From Jaltomata sinuosa (lineage: Eukaryota > Streptophyta > Magnoliopsida > Solanales > Solanaceae): a stretch of 64,000 nucleotides of DNA. The number at the start of each line of letters is the position of its first letter. The first letter of the stretch is position 1. This document shows positions 34,872 to 46,897 of the stretch, in pieces. Location of the stretch: assembly GCA_003996215.1 (NCBI GenBank), contig QJPP01001726.1, positions 421,441 through 485,440 of the forward strand. The letters are read 5' to 3'. A program made the position numbers and the translations under genes. Below the pieces are notes generated by a model. The model had not been told where the DNA came from. It made no database searches and saw only the letters and a list, made by a program, of their open reading frames with translations.

Positions 34872-34937
34872 CCGCTATAGCGGAAGACAACCGCTATAGT
34901 GGAATCGCTATTGCAGAAAGACCATCCGCTATAGCGG
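34872..34937. repeat. Palindrome cluster, CCGCTATAGCGG type (interior, left)
   Basis: CCGCTATAGCGG (34872-34883), CCGCTATAGTGG (34891-34902), TCGCTATTGCAG and CCGCTATAGCGG (34926-34937). It lies about 270 bp beyond the 3' end of the antisense gene. Confidence 0.85.
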
Positions 34938-35205
34938 AGGTTAGCGAGGCAGAAGCCTGCTCTATTTTTCTCCTATTTTTCATTCCTTCCCGAGGGCAAT
35001 ATAAAAGCAGTAATAAGTTACGAATCTCGGTATAAATCAAGGAAAGCATGATATAATTAACATAGTGTGCATATAAGGGGAATGGTCTAGAGATACGCAT
35101 CCATGTGCGGTAATAAAAAAGGGAAAAGGAAAGGGGAAATATTGTCTAACAAGCCTCAAACGGGGGCAACCCAAACAGTAGTAATCAGTAATAAGGGGGG
35201 TAGTC

Positions 35206-36241
35206 CTAGGCCTCATCCTCGCTCAGGAAGGGGAACTCCTGCACGTCCTCGGGCTCGAGGGTGGGGAGCTTCTGACCTGGGGCAGCATAAGAGAACATGA
35301 CCTTGATGGTCTTCCACATCCGGGCAAACATGCGGTTCCGAGAGCTTCTCTTCCTCTTCTCTTCTTCTAACTCCCTTCGGAGTGCTGCAAGTTCCTGAGC
35401 GGATGGGTGAGGGGTTGCGCCTCCGGTGTTGGGATCCTCCATGAACCTCCGGACAGCTGCCAGATTTTCCTCCAGCTGGGCTCGAGAGATCGGGGGCTGG
35501 GGCAGGGACTGGGAAGGGGCAGGAGACCTCTTCCACCGGCTGACTGCTCCCTGCCTCATCCATCTTCCTCTTCTTCTTGGAGATGTCCTTTACCCGGACA
35601 CTGTCAAAGGGCTCATCCATGGCCACCTCCACATCCGTGTGGTCCTGAGGCACACTGGCTCGCCTACACAGCTCCGAGACCAGCCCAGGTAGATAAGGGC
35701 CCTTCATGTGACCACCATAGAATTCCTTCCACTCCGAGATGATCTGCTCCCCCACATTCATGATAATCCCCTGTATGGCATAAGCGATTACTAAAGCTCG
35801 GGCATAGGTCACGTCGGTCTGGTTTCTCGATGAACGGATCCTCTGGGACACCAAGTTCAGGCACTTCCTAGCCTCAGAGGAGAAGTAGACACTATTAATG
35901 CCTTTGGGGCTGACCCAGTACACCTTGTCCCTGAATGCAGGGTCCACCAGAGTATTCCTTAGCCAAGTCATGTCCCATAGCCGAGACTTAGCCATATACG
36001 CCTCATTGGAGATGTGGGGCACCCCTAACACCTCATTAATGGTCCAGGCATCCACGGGAACGTCCACCCCTCGTAGATGGATGGTAGGGTTCGGCTCATT
36101 CCAGCGGACCATAGGGAGGATGGCATAGAACTCCCACACCCAGCCGGTTAGCGCGGGAGGAGGATCCACTAACAAAGTGTCCCACCCGAACTCTCGAACC
36201 CAGTGGTGGATATCAACCGCTTTTCCATCTACCCTAGTCAT
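35206..36241 (-). pseudogene. Antisense gene with putative plant transposon-protein domain (frameshifted)
   Basis: From ATG 36241, about 230 residues read smoothly: WVWEFYAILPMVRWNE, TIHLRGVDVPVDAWTINEVL, DMTWLRNTLVDPAF, YARALVIAYAIQGIIMNVGE, GPYLPGLVSELCRRASV, then a basic KKKRKMDE. This resembles the 'putative plant transposon protein' domain (Transposase_32 type) found across Solanaceae genomes; its role is unknown and the name does not prove transposase activity. Beyond about 35560 the natural C-terminus is in the next frame: an acidic, coiled-coil-like part (AQLEENLAAVRRFMEDPNTG, ELAALRRELEEEKRKR) ending FPFLSEDEA-stop at 35206, so a one-base indel lies at about 35490-35560. It runs against element D's transcription. 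Palindrome clusters flank it on both sides. Confidence 0.75.
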
Positions 36242-36469
36242 TCGACAACCTCTCTCATAGCAGAAGTTGAATTTCTAATAATCCCTGAACCTCTCCCAAC
36301 TAGCTTCATCGTGGAATCATCATAGTTATATTCATGCACTTGTTGTTCGGCCATTTATTTTATCCTGCAAGGGTAAGAAGGAGACGGGATTAGAAGAGTA
36401 ATAGAACGCAAAAGGGAGGAAATTTTTTCTAAGTGTTGGTTTGGGAAGGCCAACTTTTTTGCGGCCTTC

Positions 36470-36585
36470 TGCTATAGAGGATGGTGCGTCCTCCGTAGCG
36501 AAACTGCTACAGAGGAGGGGTACCTCTATAGCGGGACCACCATAGCGGGACCACCATAGCGGAGCCCAATCGCTATAGCGGTCTT
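36470..36585. repeat. Palindrome-derived cluster upstream of the antisense gene
   Basis: TGCTATAGAGG, CTCCGTAGCGAAACTGCTACAG, CTCTATAGCGG, then ACCACCATAGCGGG twice in tandem and TCGCTATAGCGG. It lies 230-340 bp upstream of ATG 36241 on its strand, in promoter position. Confidence 0.8.
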
Positions 36586-37116
36586 CATCGTCCCATACCT
36601 TCAAGGGGTGCATCAACGGCGTCCCTTGGTCCAAAACTTTGTTTTCGTCATTTCAAGTCCAGATCTACCCACCCAAGGTGCCCATTTACTGTTTTCTATA
36701 AAAATTTGGGCATGATGACCCCTATAGGTCGCCCTAATCATTACTTTTGTTCAAGAACAATCCTTCACTTTCTCACCCTTTTTTTAGCCAGCAATAGCAT
36801 AATCCTTACGCCCAGAATGCCTTGGAGGCATTGTAAATGTAAGGGAAGCGTCCATGCTTCGAGAATCTGACAAAAATCCAATCAAAAAGTTCAAGTTCAA
36901 ACCCACTTCAAATGGGCTACCAGTTCCTAGTTTTCTACCACATTCAAGTACAAAATCGTGCAAGAGAGTAAGAGGAGGAGAGATTTTGATTATTACCTGG
37001 AAATTCCGACGTTGTGAGTGGGATGATCGAGAGAGAGAGAATAGAGTTTTTAAAAGGAATGTGGGGAGAATGAGGGTAGAAATCCGTTTCTCCCCAATTT
37101 CATTCTGTTGCCAACC

Positions 37117-37145
37117 GCTATAGCGGTGTAATGTCCGCCATAGCA
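37117..37145. repeat. CCGCTATAGCGG palindrome pair
   Basis: A perfect CCGCTATAGCGG followed by TCCGCCATAGCAGA, about 270 bp before the 3' LTR. Confidence 0.8.
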
Positions 37146-37409
37146 GATGGTTCAGTCAGTTATCGGTAAGGGAAAAGTTCTCCCGGGTCTTTCAAAATTC
37201 GTCCATTCCAACATGATACGAGACCCTGGATTTCTTGGGTGCTCGAAAAGGGAACACGTGTAATTGTCCTTGTGAAACTCATAAAATCTTCGTCAGGACG
37301 AGGCAAGGATAAATCTTTCCTTGGGGCGGTAAGAGTCCCGGGTTAGTTTCTCTCCTCTGGCCTTATTCGGGATTGTTCGAGGATGAATGAGGGGTAAATT
37401 GGTATCTGT

Positions 37410-39960
37410 TGTAATGACCGGGACTGTCGTTATGGTAATTTTTCTTGGTTTCGTAAATTGGGGGAAATGGTTAAAAATTCATTTGGGGTAAGTAGGGTGA
37501 CTTCATGGAAAAATTCTGATTTTCAGAAATAATCTGGTCTGACATCACCCCGCTATAGCGGTAATTATTTTGCTATAGCAGAACCGTTGTAGCGGAGCTA
37601 CGGGAGGCAATATGCCTGTGATGGCATTTTATTAAAAGTCTCTTCTCCTCAGTTGGAAAACATATGAGGGTTCCTACAAAAACCCTCTCATGCTGCTCCA
37701 AGGCTGGGGAATCTTGAGGAGGAGGAGTCATGGGTGAAGGGACGCAGAACAACGAATTCCAGGACCATTGTTCAGCCGGGAACACATTCACGGAGCCAGA
37801 AATGTGTCTTTGCAACTACTTGGCATCCAGGTAGGCTAGGTTTCATGAGTTGTTAGACCTGTTTACTTTCCATACTTATTGTATAGTGGGAACGGAGAAT
37901 CCATGTTTTAAGCCTTCGGGCACGGAGTCTGGCAGATTCGGGTTTGGTTATGTTGATTTGGGATGTACGGAGTAAATTGTTGGTCTTGTGATTGTGTTAT
38001 GTGGTTACATTATTCATATTGGTGTGATATCTTGATAAATTAAGGGACTAGTATGTCGGAAAGGTTCGGGGAACCAGGGAAGTGCTTGGGAGCCATAGGA
38101 AATGGGAATAGGAAACTCCTAGGTGGGGTTTTAGGGATGTTCGTGGCTTCAGACGTAGTGGCGGTCGTGCTAAAGTAAGGAAAAGTAAATCGGGTATCTA
38201 CGTATATGATTAATTTAAAGATAAATCGCTCGTTACAGGTTCTAGAATAAAAAGGGTGAACCAGGGATAGTCTTCGGACGGGATTTGATGGTTCGTTATT
38301 GTACCCGAAAAGGGGTAGGTGATGGCTTATGATTTCTATGAATGTTGTATATTCTTGTACTCATATCTAAGTGTTTGTATGAATTATATTGCTTAGAGAA
38401 GTTGTGTAGAATGTCTAAGGTTTCTGCTTTACCGTCTGTGATTTGAACGGTATTTGCTTGTTGGTTTACAAGTTGTTTGTTCATGCATTTGACTGTGGAT
38501 TGTTGACATTCAGTTGGCTCGGGTACCATGCCTGGTATGGGTATAACAAATGGTTGGCACGGGTACCACGCCTGGTACAGGAATACTAACGGTTAGCTCG
38601 AGTACCACACCTGGTACGAATTTACTTTATTGCATACTACATTGTGATTATTATATTGCATGGACTGATATTGGTTTTGTGAGTAGACCGGGTTATTTTA
38701 TTGAATGCGATAATTATTATTGGTTCCTTGAGTGAACTAGGATGTTGTGGAATTATGATATTGATGGGCGGTCCTTGAGTGGCCGGGAACTTCTGTTATA
38801 TTTTATTGAGTTGGTCTTGGATTAGAGCGGGTTGATCTTTAACACTTAGGTGTTGTTTAGAGGGGGGATCCCGGGGTGGGTCCAGACTATGTAAAAGGGG
38901 GCGATTAATTACAGATATATATAAATATTGTCATCTTGAGTGTGTCATTGGCGGTTGGGAATTACCGATGGTATATAAGCTAAGGGTTGGTTTTGGTTTA
39001 AGACCGGGTTGGTCCGTTGAACGCTTAGGTTTGGCTAGAGGATCCGTGGAGGGTCCGGGTCATGTATTGTAAAGAGATTTAGATGTAACTCTAGTGTTGT
39101 CAATAAATGTAGCAATGGTTGCTGGGTGAATTTCATGTGGGGTTACATTGGGAGGAAGACTGAGAGTCTGGGGTTTTAATTTCTAGCGATTGCGATCACA
39201 TTAGAAGGTTTACTGGTGATCTGTGAAGGGGACCGAATACTGGTAAGTGAAGCCACGAGTATAAGTAGTTGAGTTGGGCAGTTAGCCGGGTTAATGTCCG
39301 GAAGTTAGTTAGAACAGCTGACTTAGGCAAGGGAAGGGCAGTACAGGCATGAACATGGGCATTTGTGAAGGGTAAAGTGACTTGGGAAGTCTAGGATTAG
39401 GTGACTTGGGGAGTCTAAGGTTAGTGTGACTCAGAAGTCTGGGGAATGAGGTAGTTGGCAGCAGAAGCACATTGGAAGATGGAAATCAAGCTATGTTAAT
39501 TACATTCATGTTTTTCCCTGTTTTCTTATATGATGGTAGGAGTGGATTCGGGTCGACCGATGATGCCTACCAGTACGTGTGTTTGTACTGACTCTACTCT
39601 TGCTATACCTTTTGGTATAGTCTAGTTGCAGGTTGGTGATGTTTCATAGGTTCGCGGCAAGGAGGTCTCCAACAACTTCTGTCCTCGAATTCCATAGTGA
39701 AAGTTGGGTCTTTTTCTCTCTTGTGTCATCTTGTAGTAGCTCTTGTACCTGTTTAGACTAGGTCCTAGGGAGGGTGATTTATATTCAAATTGTTTTCTAT
39801 TTTAAAAAGGTTGTAATAACAAGGTTTTCATAATGGAAGGAAAGACTATTTTTACTACTTCCTATTTTTCGCAAGTTACCTGTTGGACAGGGGGTGAGGG
39901 TTCATCTATCTAGGTGGTTAGAGTAGGCACCCGCATGGCCCGGCAGATTGGGTCTTGACA
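37410..39960 (+). mobile_element. Element D 3' LTR
   Basis: 2551 bp, TGTAATGACCGGG to GGGTCTTGACA. It is preceded by GATGAATGAGGGGTAAATTGG, a weak polypurine tract. It carries the same palindromes (37548-37600) and hairpins (38524-38619) as the 5' LTR. Confidence 0.92.
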
Positions 39961-39965
39961 CTCGT

Positions 39966-42507
39966 ACAGTTGAGCCTATAGTAGAATGTGCTCTCAGACC
40001 CTCTTCCAGAAACTTTACTACGATTGGCACCTTAGCTAAAATTATGATTTTCTAAGTGCTTGGGTAGTATAGTCACTCAACAGTTAGTGTGAATGGAGAT
40101 ATTATGGGCGATAAGTAGCACAATGGACCCAAAGCTAGGTGTATATATTTAGAAGTATAGTAGCTATAAGATGAAGATGGTTATGCTAGTTTTATGGAAT
40201 TGACCTAGTAGGCTTGACGTAATATATGCATAGAATTAAGTTGATTAAATTGCAATGAGTATGGTGGTTCAGGCAAGATGTATATGTGACCCTAGATGAA
40301 TTAGTAAATTATGACTAAGTCATGAGATAAAGGAGAGAGCCTTAAGCATTAGAAAGGTAGATGTGTACCCAGAGTAATATGTTGTTAGATGATGTTCAGG
40401 AGATTATAGATAGACAATGTTGAGTCCCTTAGCGTGGTTTTAATTTAGTTAATTTGAGTGAATGTGAACTTAGAGAGAAATTCATAGACCTAAATAGGAT
40501 AGGAGAATTGATAAGTGGAATAGATGTTAGTAGATGAATAAGCAAAGGTCGGATTTCTAAGTATTAAAAGAAGTGGTTATATATCCTCTAGTGATAGCCT
40601 TAAGGGTAAAGGGGGAGCTATGAGATGCCTCAAAATGAGACCTAGCAAGGGTTTAGCATCTTCAGTTATTGCCTATCTGGGAGAGTTTAGCGTCCAGTCC
40701 AGGAGTGCAGTGATACCCCAACCTTACAAGATTTAATTGATTATAGCTTAGCTAGGAGAGAGATCCACAGACTTAGAGGGGTGAAGTTTGAGCTAAGGGG
40801 GAGATAATAGCATGAAGAACCAAGTCGAGCCTTGCGATGCAACTAGTATAGAATTCTAGAAAGAGCTATGATAGGATACCGATCTATTTTTATTCTAGCA
40901 AATTTCCTAGTACTTCAGTCAAGATGACATTATACTTAGACGTATTTGTGTCATACTCATGGATAAGTTCATGCACTCTATAGAGATTCATGTCCATATT
41001 CAGCTCTTAGAACATATAAAAATTGCTCCAAATAGCGATTCCAGTCTTACTCTATAATTCTATGAATCTCAGCTTCATGCCATGAGACTTGTTACATAGG
41101 TAAACTCATGTCTCAGTATGCTCAGTTCTATGTACTCAGTTCAGTCCTCAAGATATGCCTTAATGCCTAATGAAATCATGTTACATCATGTATATGCTCA
41201 AACCATGTTTCTTGAACAGTTCGTGCTTATGATTTCCTTACTCTAACCATGCTTCATATGTCTAGTATGTAAGACACTCAGGCCTTTTGCACTTGACTTC
41301 TCAAATTCCACCTTGAGTGGCTAGACCACGCTAAGTGTAACTCAAGACTGATCAGTATTCTTTCATATGTGATGCTCATGCTCCCACTCTATTCCTTCAG
41401 TAATATTGGCTTATACTGTTATAGCTAGTAGTGTAGGAAGCTAAGTAGTAGCTTAGATTAGAAGTATTGGATGTTCCCTTTTTGGTGAACTGATTCCACC
41501 TTAGCTTGTAGGTGTGGATGAAAAACAAGGTAAGGAATATTTATGTGAAATAGTTAGGTGAGAAATTTTGGAGTATCCCTTTTGTATAATTTCGTGAAGT
41601 TACAGTTTCTAGATATGCTAGGAAAAGGGAGAGAAGTCTTGGATAATGTGAGCTACAAAACCATGAGGTGATCATATTTATAGGCTTGAATGTTATGATG
41701 AGATACATATGGGGCTTTGCTTTGTGCAACTAGTGACCCATTGATTAGAACTCAAGGTTAGCTGATTTTCGTGATAAGAAGGAATACAATTCGTGAGAGA
41801 TAATTCTAGATGGAAGAGATTTATCTGAGATAGGCTTGAACATGGTGAAAGAAGGTAGATAGGCTCAAACCTTAGCATCTACATGTGCACTGATGAAAAT
41901 TTTAGTTGCAGATGGTAAGTGTGGTATTCAGAGGAGTTAGTGTAGTTAAAGTGTGTGCCTAAGCTTAAAGGTGGTCAACTGCATTATTTAAGGCAAGAAT
42001 AATCTTGTTCTTACTCTCTATTTAGGATGATCATGCCTTATGTCCAGTAGCTTCAGCTAGCAAGATAGTAGACTTCTCATATGAGATCAATTCAGACCTA
42101 TCGATAATCATTCCTAAGGCTAGAAGGCTCTATGTTCAGTTCAGTCCTTGGCACTAAGTTTAGTCTGGAAGAGAATAGTTTTCTCATAAAGTTATTCCTC
42201 TCGAATTTATGTTCTTTTCAGTTAAATGAGATTTCTAAAGAGATGCATTCATTCTTTATGAGTTTCAGCTAAGTCCCTACTCTTAATCCAGACCAGATAT
42301 CATGTTAGATATTCAGTTTCATGCACCATCATTTGTTCTCATGCCCTCAGTATGCATACATGCCTCATGAATTCAGCTCAGTTTATATTTCAATTAGAAA
42401 TCAGTTTTTATGTTAGTACTTCAGCTTTTAAAACATAGTTGGTGGGATTTCATCTCTTTCCCGACCATCTCAGCTTAATAAGACTTCATTCGAGGATGAA
42501 TGATCTC
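39966..42507 (+). other. Element B interior, non-coding
   Basis: 2.5 kb without gag, pol or any recognised domain on either strand; only short frames of about 60 codons occur. It ends CGAGGATGAATGATCTCAAGGG before the 3' LTR. Confidence 0.7.
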
Positions 42508-42520
42508 AAGGGAGAGATAT
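42508..42520 (+). other. Element B polypurine tract
   Basis: AAGGGAGAGATAT lies directly before the 3' LTR start. Confidence 0.75.
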
Positions 42521-45114
42521 TATAATACTCTGAAAATTCTAAGCTAAGATCCAGACCGTTTTCATATGTTGTTAGATCCAAACTAGATGATTTCAAATGG
42601 TAAATAGGTGTTGAGATCAATACTTATGTGTGGGAAGTATATTAGATATGAATTAGGGTCATAAAGAACCTCTAGCTCAAAGTTGAGTTAAAAGCTTCTT
42701 ACTGATTGAGTTTTAGTGTAAGATTTTTCAAGGGTCAACTTCAAACGATCATAATTCCTAGAATATGAAAAGTTAGGTAGCCTAGTACCCACCAAATTAA
42801 AGGTCTTTGAATCTTCTTTCTAACACCACTGATCATATATTAATACAAGTCCGGAGTAAAATATTATCAGTATTTTACTAAAATGTGTTTGTCTGTCAAA
42901 TTGATAGACAGAAACCACGAGAGGAATCCACCGCTCGTGGATCAAACCACGGACCATAGATTGCACTCGTGAAAATCAGTCTTGTAAATTGATTTTTCAC
43001 CTGAAAACCACGAGGGGGTTCCATGGGTCATGGAATGATCCATGGGTCATGAAACCAACTCGTGAAAATCAGTTCAGAGGCCAGAAAAGTGGTCTAAGAA
43101 CCACGACCTCAATCCACGAACCGTGATCCATTCTACGGATCGTGGTTCATGCTCGTGGAACCCAGCGATGAGTTTTTTCAGCAGTTTTTACTTAGTTTCC
43201 TTAGGGATATTTTAGACTTTTCCCATCTTACTTTTAATTCTGATTTTTAGTCGTTTTACCCTCTTTTAAGTGGGATTTAAAGGGAGTTACGACTAAGTTA
43301 CCTCATTCTCTCAATTAGATATCCTAAGTCAGAAAAGAAAAGAAAAGAAAGAAGAACGTTCTCTCAGGCCTAGGTTTCTTCTCCAAAACTTCAAATCTCA
43401 GTTTCAGTTCAAGAATCTTCTACCACCAGGTATGTGGATATTCAGTAAGGATTTAGTTCGCCCTTCTGCCCGAAATCTCAGTCTTCTATTTCAAATTTCA
43501 TGATGTTAGAAACTAGGGTTCTTACGCAATCATGCTAAATTTTACAGAATTCAATCCTTATGATTTCTACATGATTTATATCCTATTTTAGAAGATTTGT
43601 ACCATGTTTTCAATGACTTGCATGAGCTTTCACAAGAACTTTAAGATATCAAGAATTTAGCCTAAAATTGTAGTTCTTTCATGAGAATTGATTTTCTTCA
43701 GAATTTAACCTAGATTACTACCATTCAGTTTTAAGCATGAAATTAGCCAGTTTTCAGTCTACAGGCTTTCTTTAAAACTTCTCATGATTTAGCAGGCTTC
43801 AGCTTACCTTTAGTATGTTTTACAAGAATATGTTTTAAATATATACTTTCAACACATGCCATCAATGATGATGAATTTAGTAAGTTTCATAATTAGTATG
43901 ATATCTAGATACGTCCACATGTTGTATGGATAGTTTTCAATTATACAGTCTTTCAAAAATCATCCAGATTAATTAGGTTCTGACATAACATTCCAGAACT
44001 TCAGTTTTAAATGAGCTATCAGTATTCAGTTTGGGAGTAGTATTTAGCACCGAGTTGGACTAGGGTTCAGCGTACCCTCAAGTCCCAAAACTACGTGCCA
44101 CCGTAGGTTATTTAGCCCCTCAGTTGGACATCAGAACTAGTGATCATGTCATTCATGCCTCTATACCCTAGCAAGGTATATTGGGTCCTCTCGATGGGGC
44201 GTATACATCAGACTCCATGTTTAGCTCACATGGTTTATGTTGGCTAACAGACTCTCCCACAGAATTAGACTCAGTAGTTGTGTACTAGGCACTCAGTTCA
44301 GTTTTACAACTTTTAAATTATATTTTCCAGAATATCCTTACATTTTAGATTTTGTGCATATTAGGTTTGGGCATGAGTACTACAGATTCAATTTATAGTT
44401 TTTAAACAACTCATCAATATTTTCAGCATGCTTAGTTATCTCATAGTCTATGTATCTCACAGTTTACAACTCAAAAATATTTTATACTCTTCAGTAAAAG
44501 AGCCCATGTTTTACAGCGTTAACTTATGCATTCTCAAATATCCATACTTAGTCCAGCTTTCAGTTATGTTTCTATTATATACATGTATTCTCATATTTTC
44601 AAAGTTAGTGCATTATCTCACATTCTCACATTCAAAGTACTGATCGCATACATTTTTGTGCTGCATCCTTTTGATGATGCAGGTTTTAGTGCTAGCTTCA
44701 GGATCATGGTCAGACTGATCGCATCTTTCAATCAGCAGGAAACGAGTTCTCCTTTTTTGGGAACTCCAGTCAGTTAGTAGTTATAGCGGTTATTTCAGTT
44801 GTTATACATTGATTAAAGGTAGTTGGGGGTCATGTCCCGGCTAACTATAGTTCAGTATTAGTAGAGACTTCATAGACAGTCAGTCAATCAGTTGTATCAT
44901 TTTTCAAATGAGTTGTATTTCAGTTTATAAAACTTTAGTTTATTACACTGCTCTTCAAGAGCTCATCATATGTTTCAGCTCCCGCATAATATTCTTCAGT
45001 TTATCTATTTCTATTTAGTTGCTCATAAATTATGCCAGTAAGAAGAGTTATCTTGGGATCACTTGTGGTCTCAGGTCCCATGTTATGTCTAGGGTGTAGG
45101 CTCGGGGCGTGACA
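42521..45114 (+). mobile_element. Element B 3' LTR
   Basis: 2594 bp; the start has mutated from TGTAACACCC to TATAATACTC. It keeps about 250 bp (43130-43380) lost from the 5' LTR, including an AAAAGAAAAG repeat. The tract 44010-44856 is identical to the 5' LTR without indels. Confidence 0.92.
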
Positions 45115-45119
45115 GGTTT

Positions 45120-45197
45120 GGACTCGTAGTTCCTGAAAAAGTCAAAATTTACAGATTTTCTAAGTTGGAAAGATGGATCAAATTTCGGAGTGCTACA
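45120..45197 (-). mobile_element. Element A 3' LTR, proximal part
   Basis: This is the first 78 bp of the LTR in the element's own direction (starting TGTAGCACTCCGAAATT on the minus strand), cut off by element B. Confidence 0.88.
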
Positions 45198-45210
45198 ATA
45201 TCTCCCCTTT
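45198..45210 (-). other. Element A polypurine tract
   Basis: On the minus strand AAAGGGGAGATAT directly precedes the LTR start. Confidence 0.85.
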
Positions 45211-45431
45211 GGGATCATTCGTCCTTGAATGAAGGCTAAGTAAGGAAAACTGGAGAGAAAACAACCCAACTAGATGACAAAACATGAAAACTAAAGAATA
45301 AACATGAAAATTGAGCTTTTTAACTTAAAACATGATTGAACTAACTTTGCGAACTATGAATGCATGCTAGGATCATGGAAAAAATTGATGGGATAGGATC
45401 GGAGGGACATACTAAGGAGGAAACTATTACC

Positions 45432-45857
45432 TCAAGTTGAAACTGAGTCGGAAGGAATGAGATGAGGGTACTTGGCTTTCATGGCTGCTTCTGCTTCCCG
45501 AGTAGCTCCCTCACCTAGCTGATTTCTCCAAAGGACCTTCACCGAAGCGATTTCTTTGTTTCTCAACCTCTGAATTTGACGATCAAGAATCCCCACGGGA
45601 ACTTCCTCATAAGTAAGGCTATCCTTTATACTCACATCTTCCAAAGGAACAATCAAGGTCAGATCACCAACGCACTTTTTCAATAAGGAAACATGGAAAA
45701 CCGGATGAACCGCTTCTAAATCTGTTGGCAAATCCAACTCATAAGCAACACTACCAACTCTCCTCAGAATCTGATAAGGACCTACATACCAGGGACTAAG
45801 TTTTCCTTTCTTACCAAATCTCATCACACCCTTCATGGGTGACACCTTCAGGAACAC
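45432..45857 (-). pseudogene. Element A pol C-terminus, chromodomain-type tail
   Basis: This 141-codon frame has GKLSPWYVGPYQILRRVGSV, LEAVHPVFHVSLLKKCVGDL, EEVPVGILDRQIQRLRNKEI and VLWRNQLGEGATREAEAAMK. It is the tail that in Del/Tekay chromoviruses follows integrase and helps direct integration. It is separated from the integrase core by a frameshift, and the region normally between them is largely missing, indicating a deletion near 45870. Confidence 0.85.
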
Positions 45858-46629
45858 CTAATCATCAACCTCAAACTCCAAGCTCTCAACATATCCTCTA
45901 AAGTCTGAATAGTACACTTTGTCTGGCCATCCATTTGTGTGTGAAAAGTTGTGCTAAGCTTGACCTGTGTACCAAGACCTTTCTGAAACGACTTCCAAAA
46001 CTGGGATGTAAACTGAGTACCCCTATCTGAAATGATAGACAATGGAACACCATGTAATCGGACTATCTCCCAAATGTAGAGTCTGCATAATCATCTGCTG
46101 AATCTGTAGTCTTAACAACCAAGAAGTGGGATGACTTAGTCATCATGTCAAGAATCACCCAAATAGTATCATGATTTCTGTGAGTACGAGGCAAACCTGT
46201 AGTGAAATCCATATTGATCGCTTTCCACTTCCAAGTAGGAAGGTCAATATCCTAAGTCATACCATCCAATCGTTGATGCTCTACTCTCACTTGTTGATAG
46301 TTGGGACACTTAGCCACAAAACCTGCTATGTCCCTCTTCATTCCATTCCACCAATAGACTTCATATAGGTCACGATACATCTTGGAACCGGGATTAATAA
46401 AATACCTGGAGCTATGAGCCTCTACCAAAATCCATTGTCTCAACCCATCTACGTTAGGAACACACAATCGACCTTGATATCGAAGCACACTATCTCGCCA
46501 TTGGAAGAAAACCTCTACCCTTTGTTGATGGACTGCACCCTTCAACTGGTGCAAAATAGGTTCACTGTCTTGCTTCTCTTTCACTTCAGCTACCAAAAAA
46601 TTCGGTATCATTCTGAACAATAACATCAC
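45848..46629 (-). pseudogene. Element A integrase, inactivated
   Basis: The N-terminal zinc region (AHSSRYFINPGSKMYRDLYE, then AKCPNYQQV) has lost one of its metal cysteines (CPNY). The core continues across a stop at about 46250 with INMDFTTGLPRTHRN, LDMMTKSSHFL and ISDRGTQFTSQFWKSF. Where the catalytic glutamate of the D,D-35-E triad is expected, the copy reads DGQTKCTIQTLEDMLRA, so that glutamate appears lost. The frame then breaks. Confidence 0.85.
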
Positions 46630-46897
46630 CTTCTATCGAATCCATAAGGTGAACTCCTAATCGAGTAAGTCGATGAACATCCTTGGCCAATTCTTTCTTC
46701 CTATCCTTAATCGAAGACACATTACCCATAAACAACCTACTAAGTGCATCCTCCATGACATTGGTCTTACCTAGATGGAAAAACACACTCATATCATAAT
46801 CCTTAAGAAGCTCAAGCCATCTCCTTTGACAAAGATTCAATTTCTTTTGAGTGAATGTTATACCCCATTTTAACCGGGTCAAAGCGACGTACAACAT
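46586..46897 (-). pseudogene. Element A RNase H/connection remnant
   Basis: TQKKLNLCQRRWLELLKDYD and LGKTNVMEDALSRLF form the end of the RNase H-connection region. Upstream it is cut by solo LTR C; its other half is at 49758-50267. Confidence 0.82.

Larger units (their letters stand above)
31351..39960 (+). mobile_element. Element D: large non-autonomous LTR retrotransposon with an antisense gene
   Basis: The target duplication CTCGT lies at 31346-31350 and 39961-39965. LTRs are 31351-33926 and 37410-39960, starting TGTAATGACCGGG and ending GATA/GACA. Primer site at 33929. The 3.5-kb interior has no gag-pol; on the opposite strand it has a putative plant transposon-protein gene (35206-36241). 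It is inserted in the interior of element B, same direction. The LTRs differ by a few percent with small indels, so the insertion is not very recent. Confidence 0.92.
28622..45114 (+). mobile_element. Element B: large non-autonomous LTR retrotransposon (LARD-like)
   Basis: The target duplication GGTTT lies at 28617-28621 and 45115-45119. LTRs are 28622-30962 and 42521-45114, primer site 30967-30978, polypurine tract 42508-42520. The interior (30963-31350 and 39966-42520, about 2.9 kb after removing element D) contains no gag-pol. The primer-site downstream sequence is of Del/Tekay type, so it was presumably mobilised by such elements. It is inserted in the 3' LTR of element A, opposite strand. 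Confidence 0.92.
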
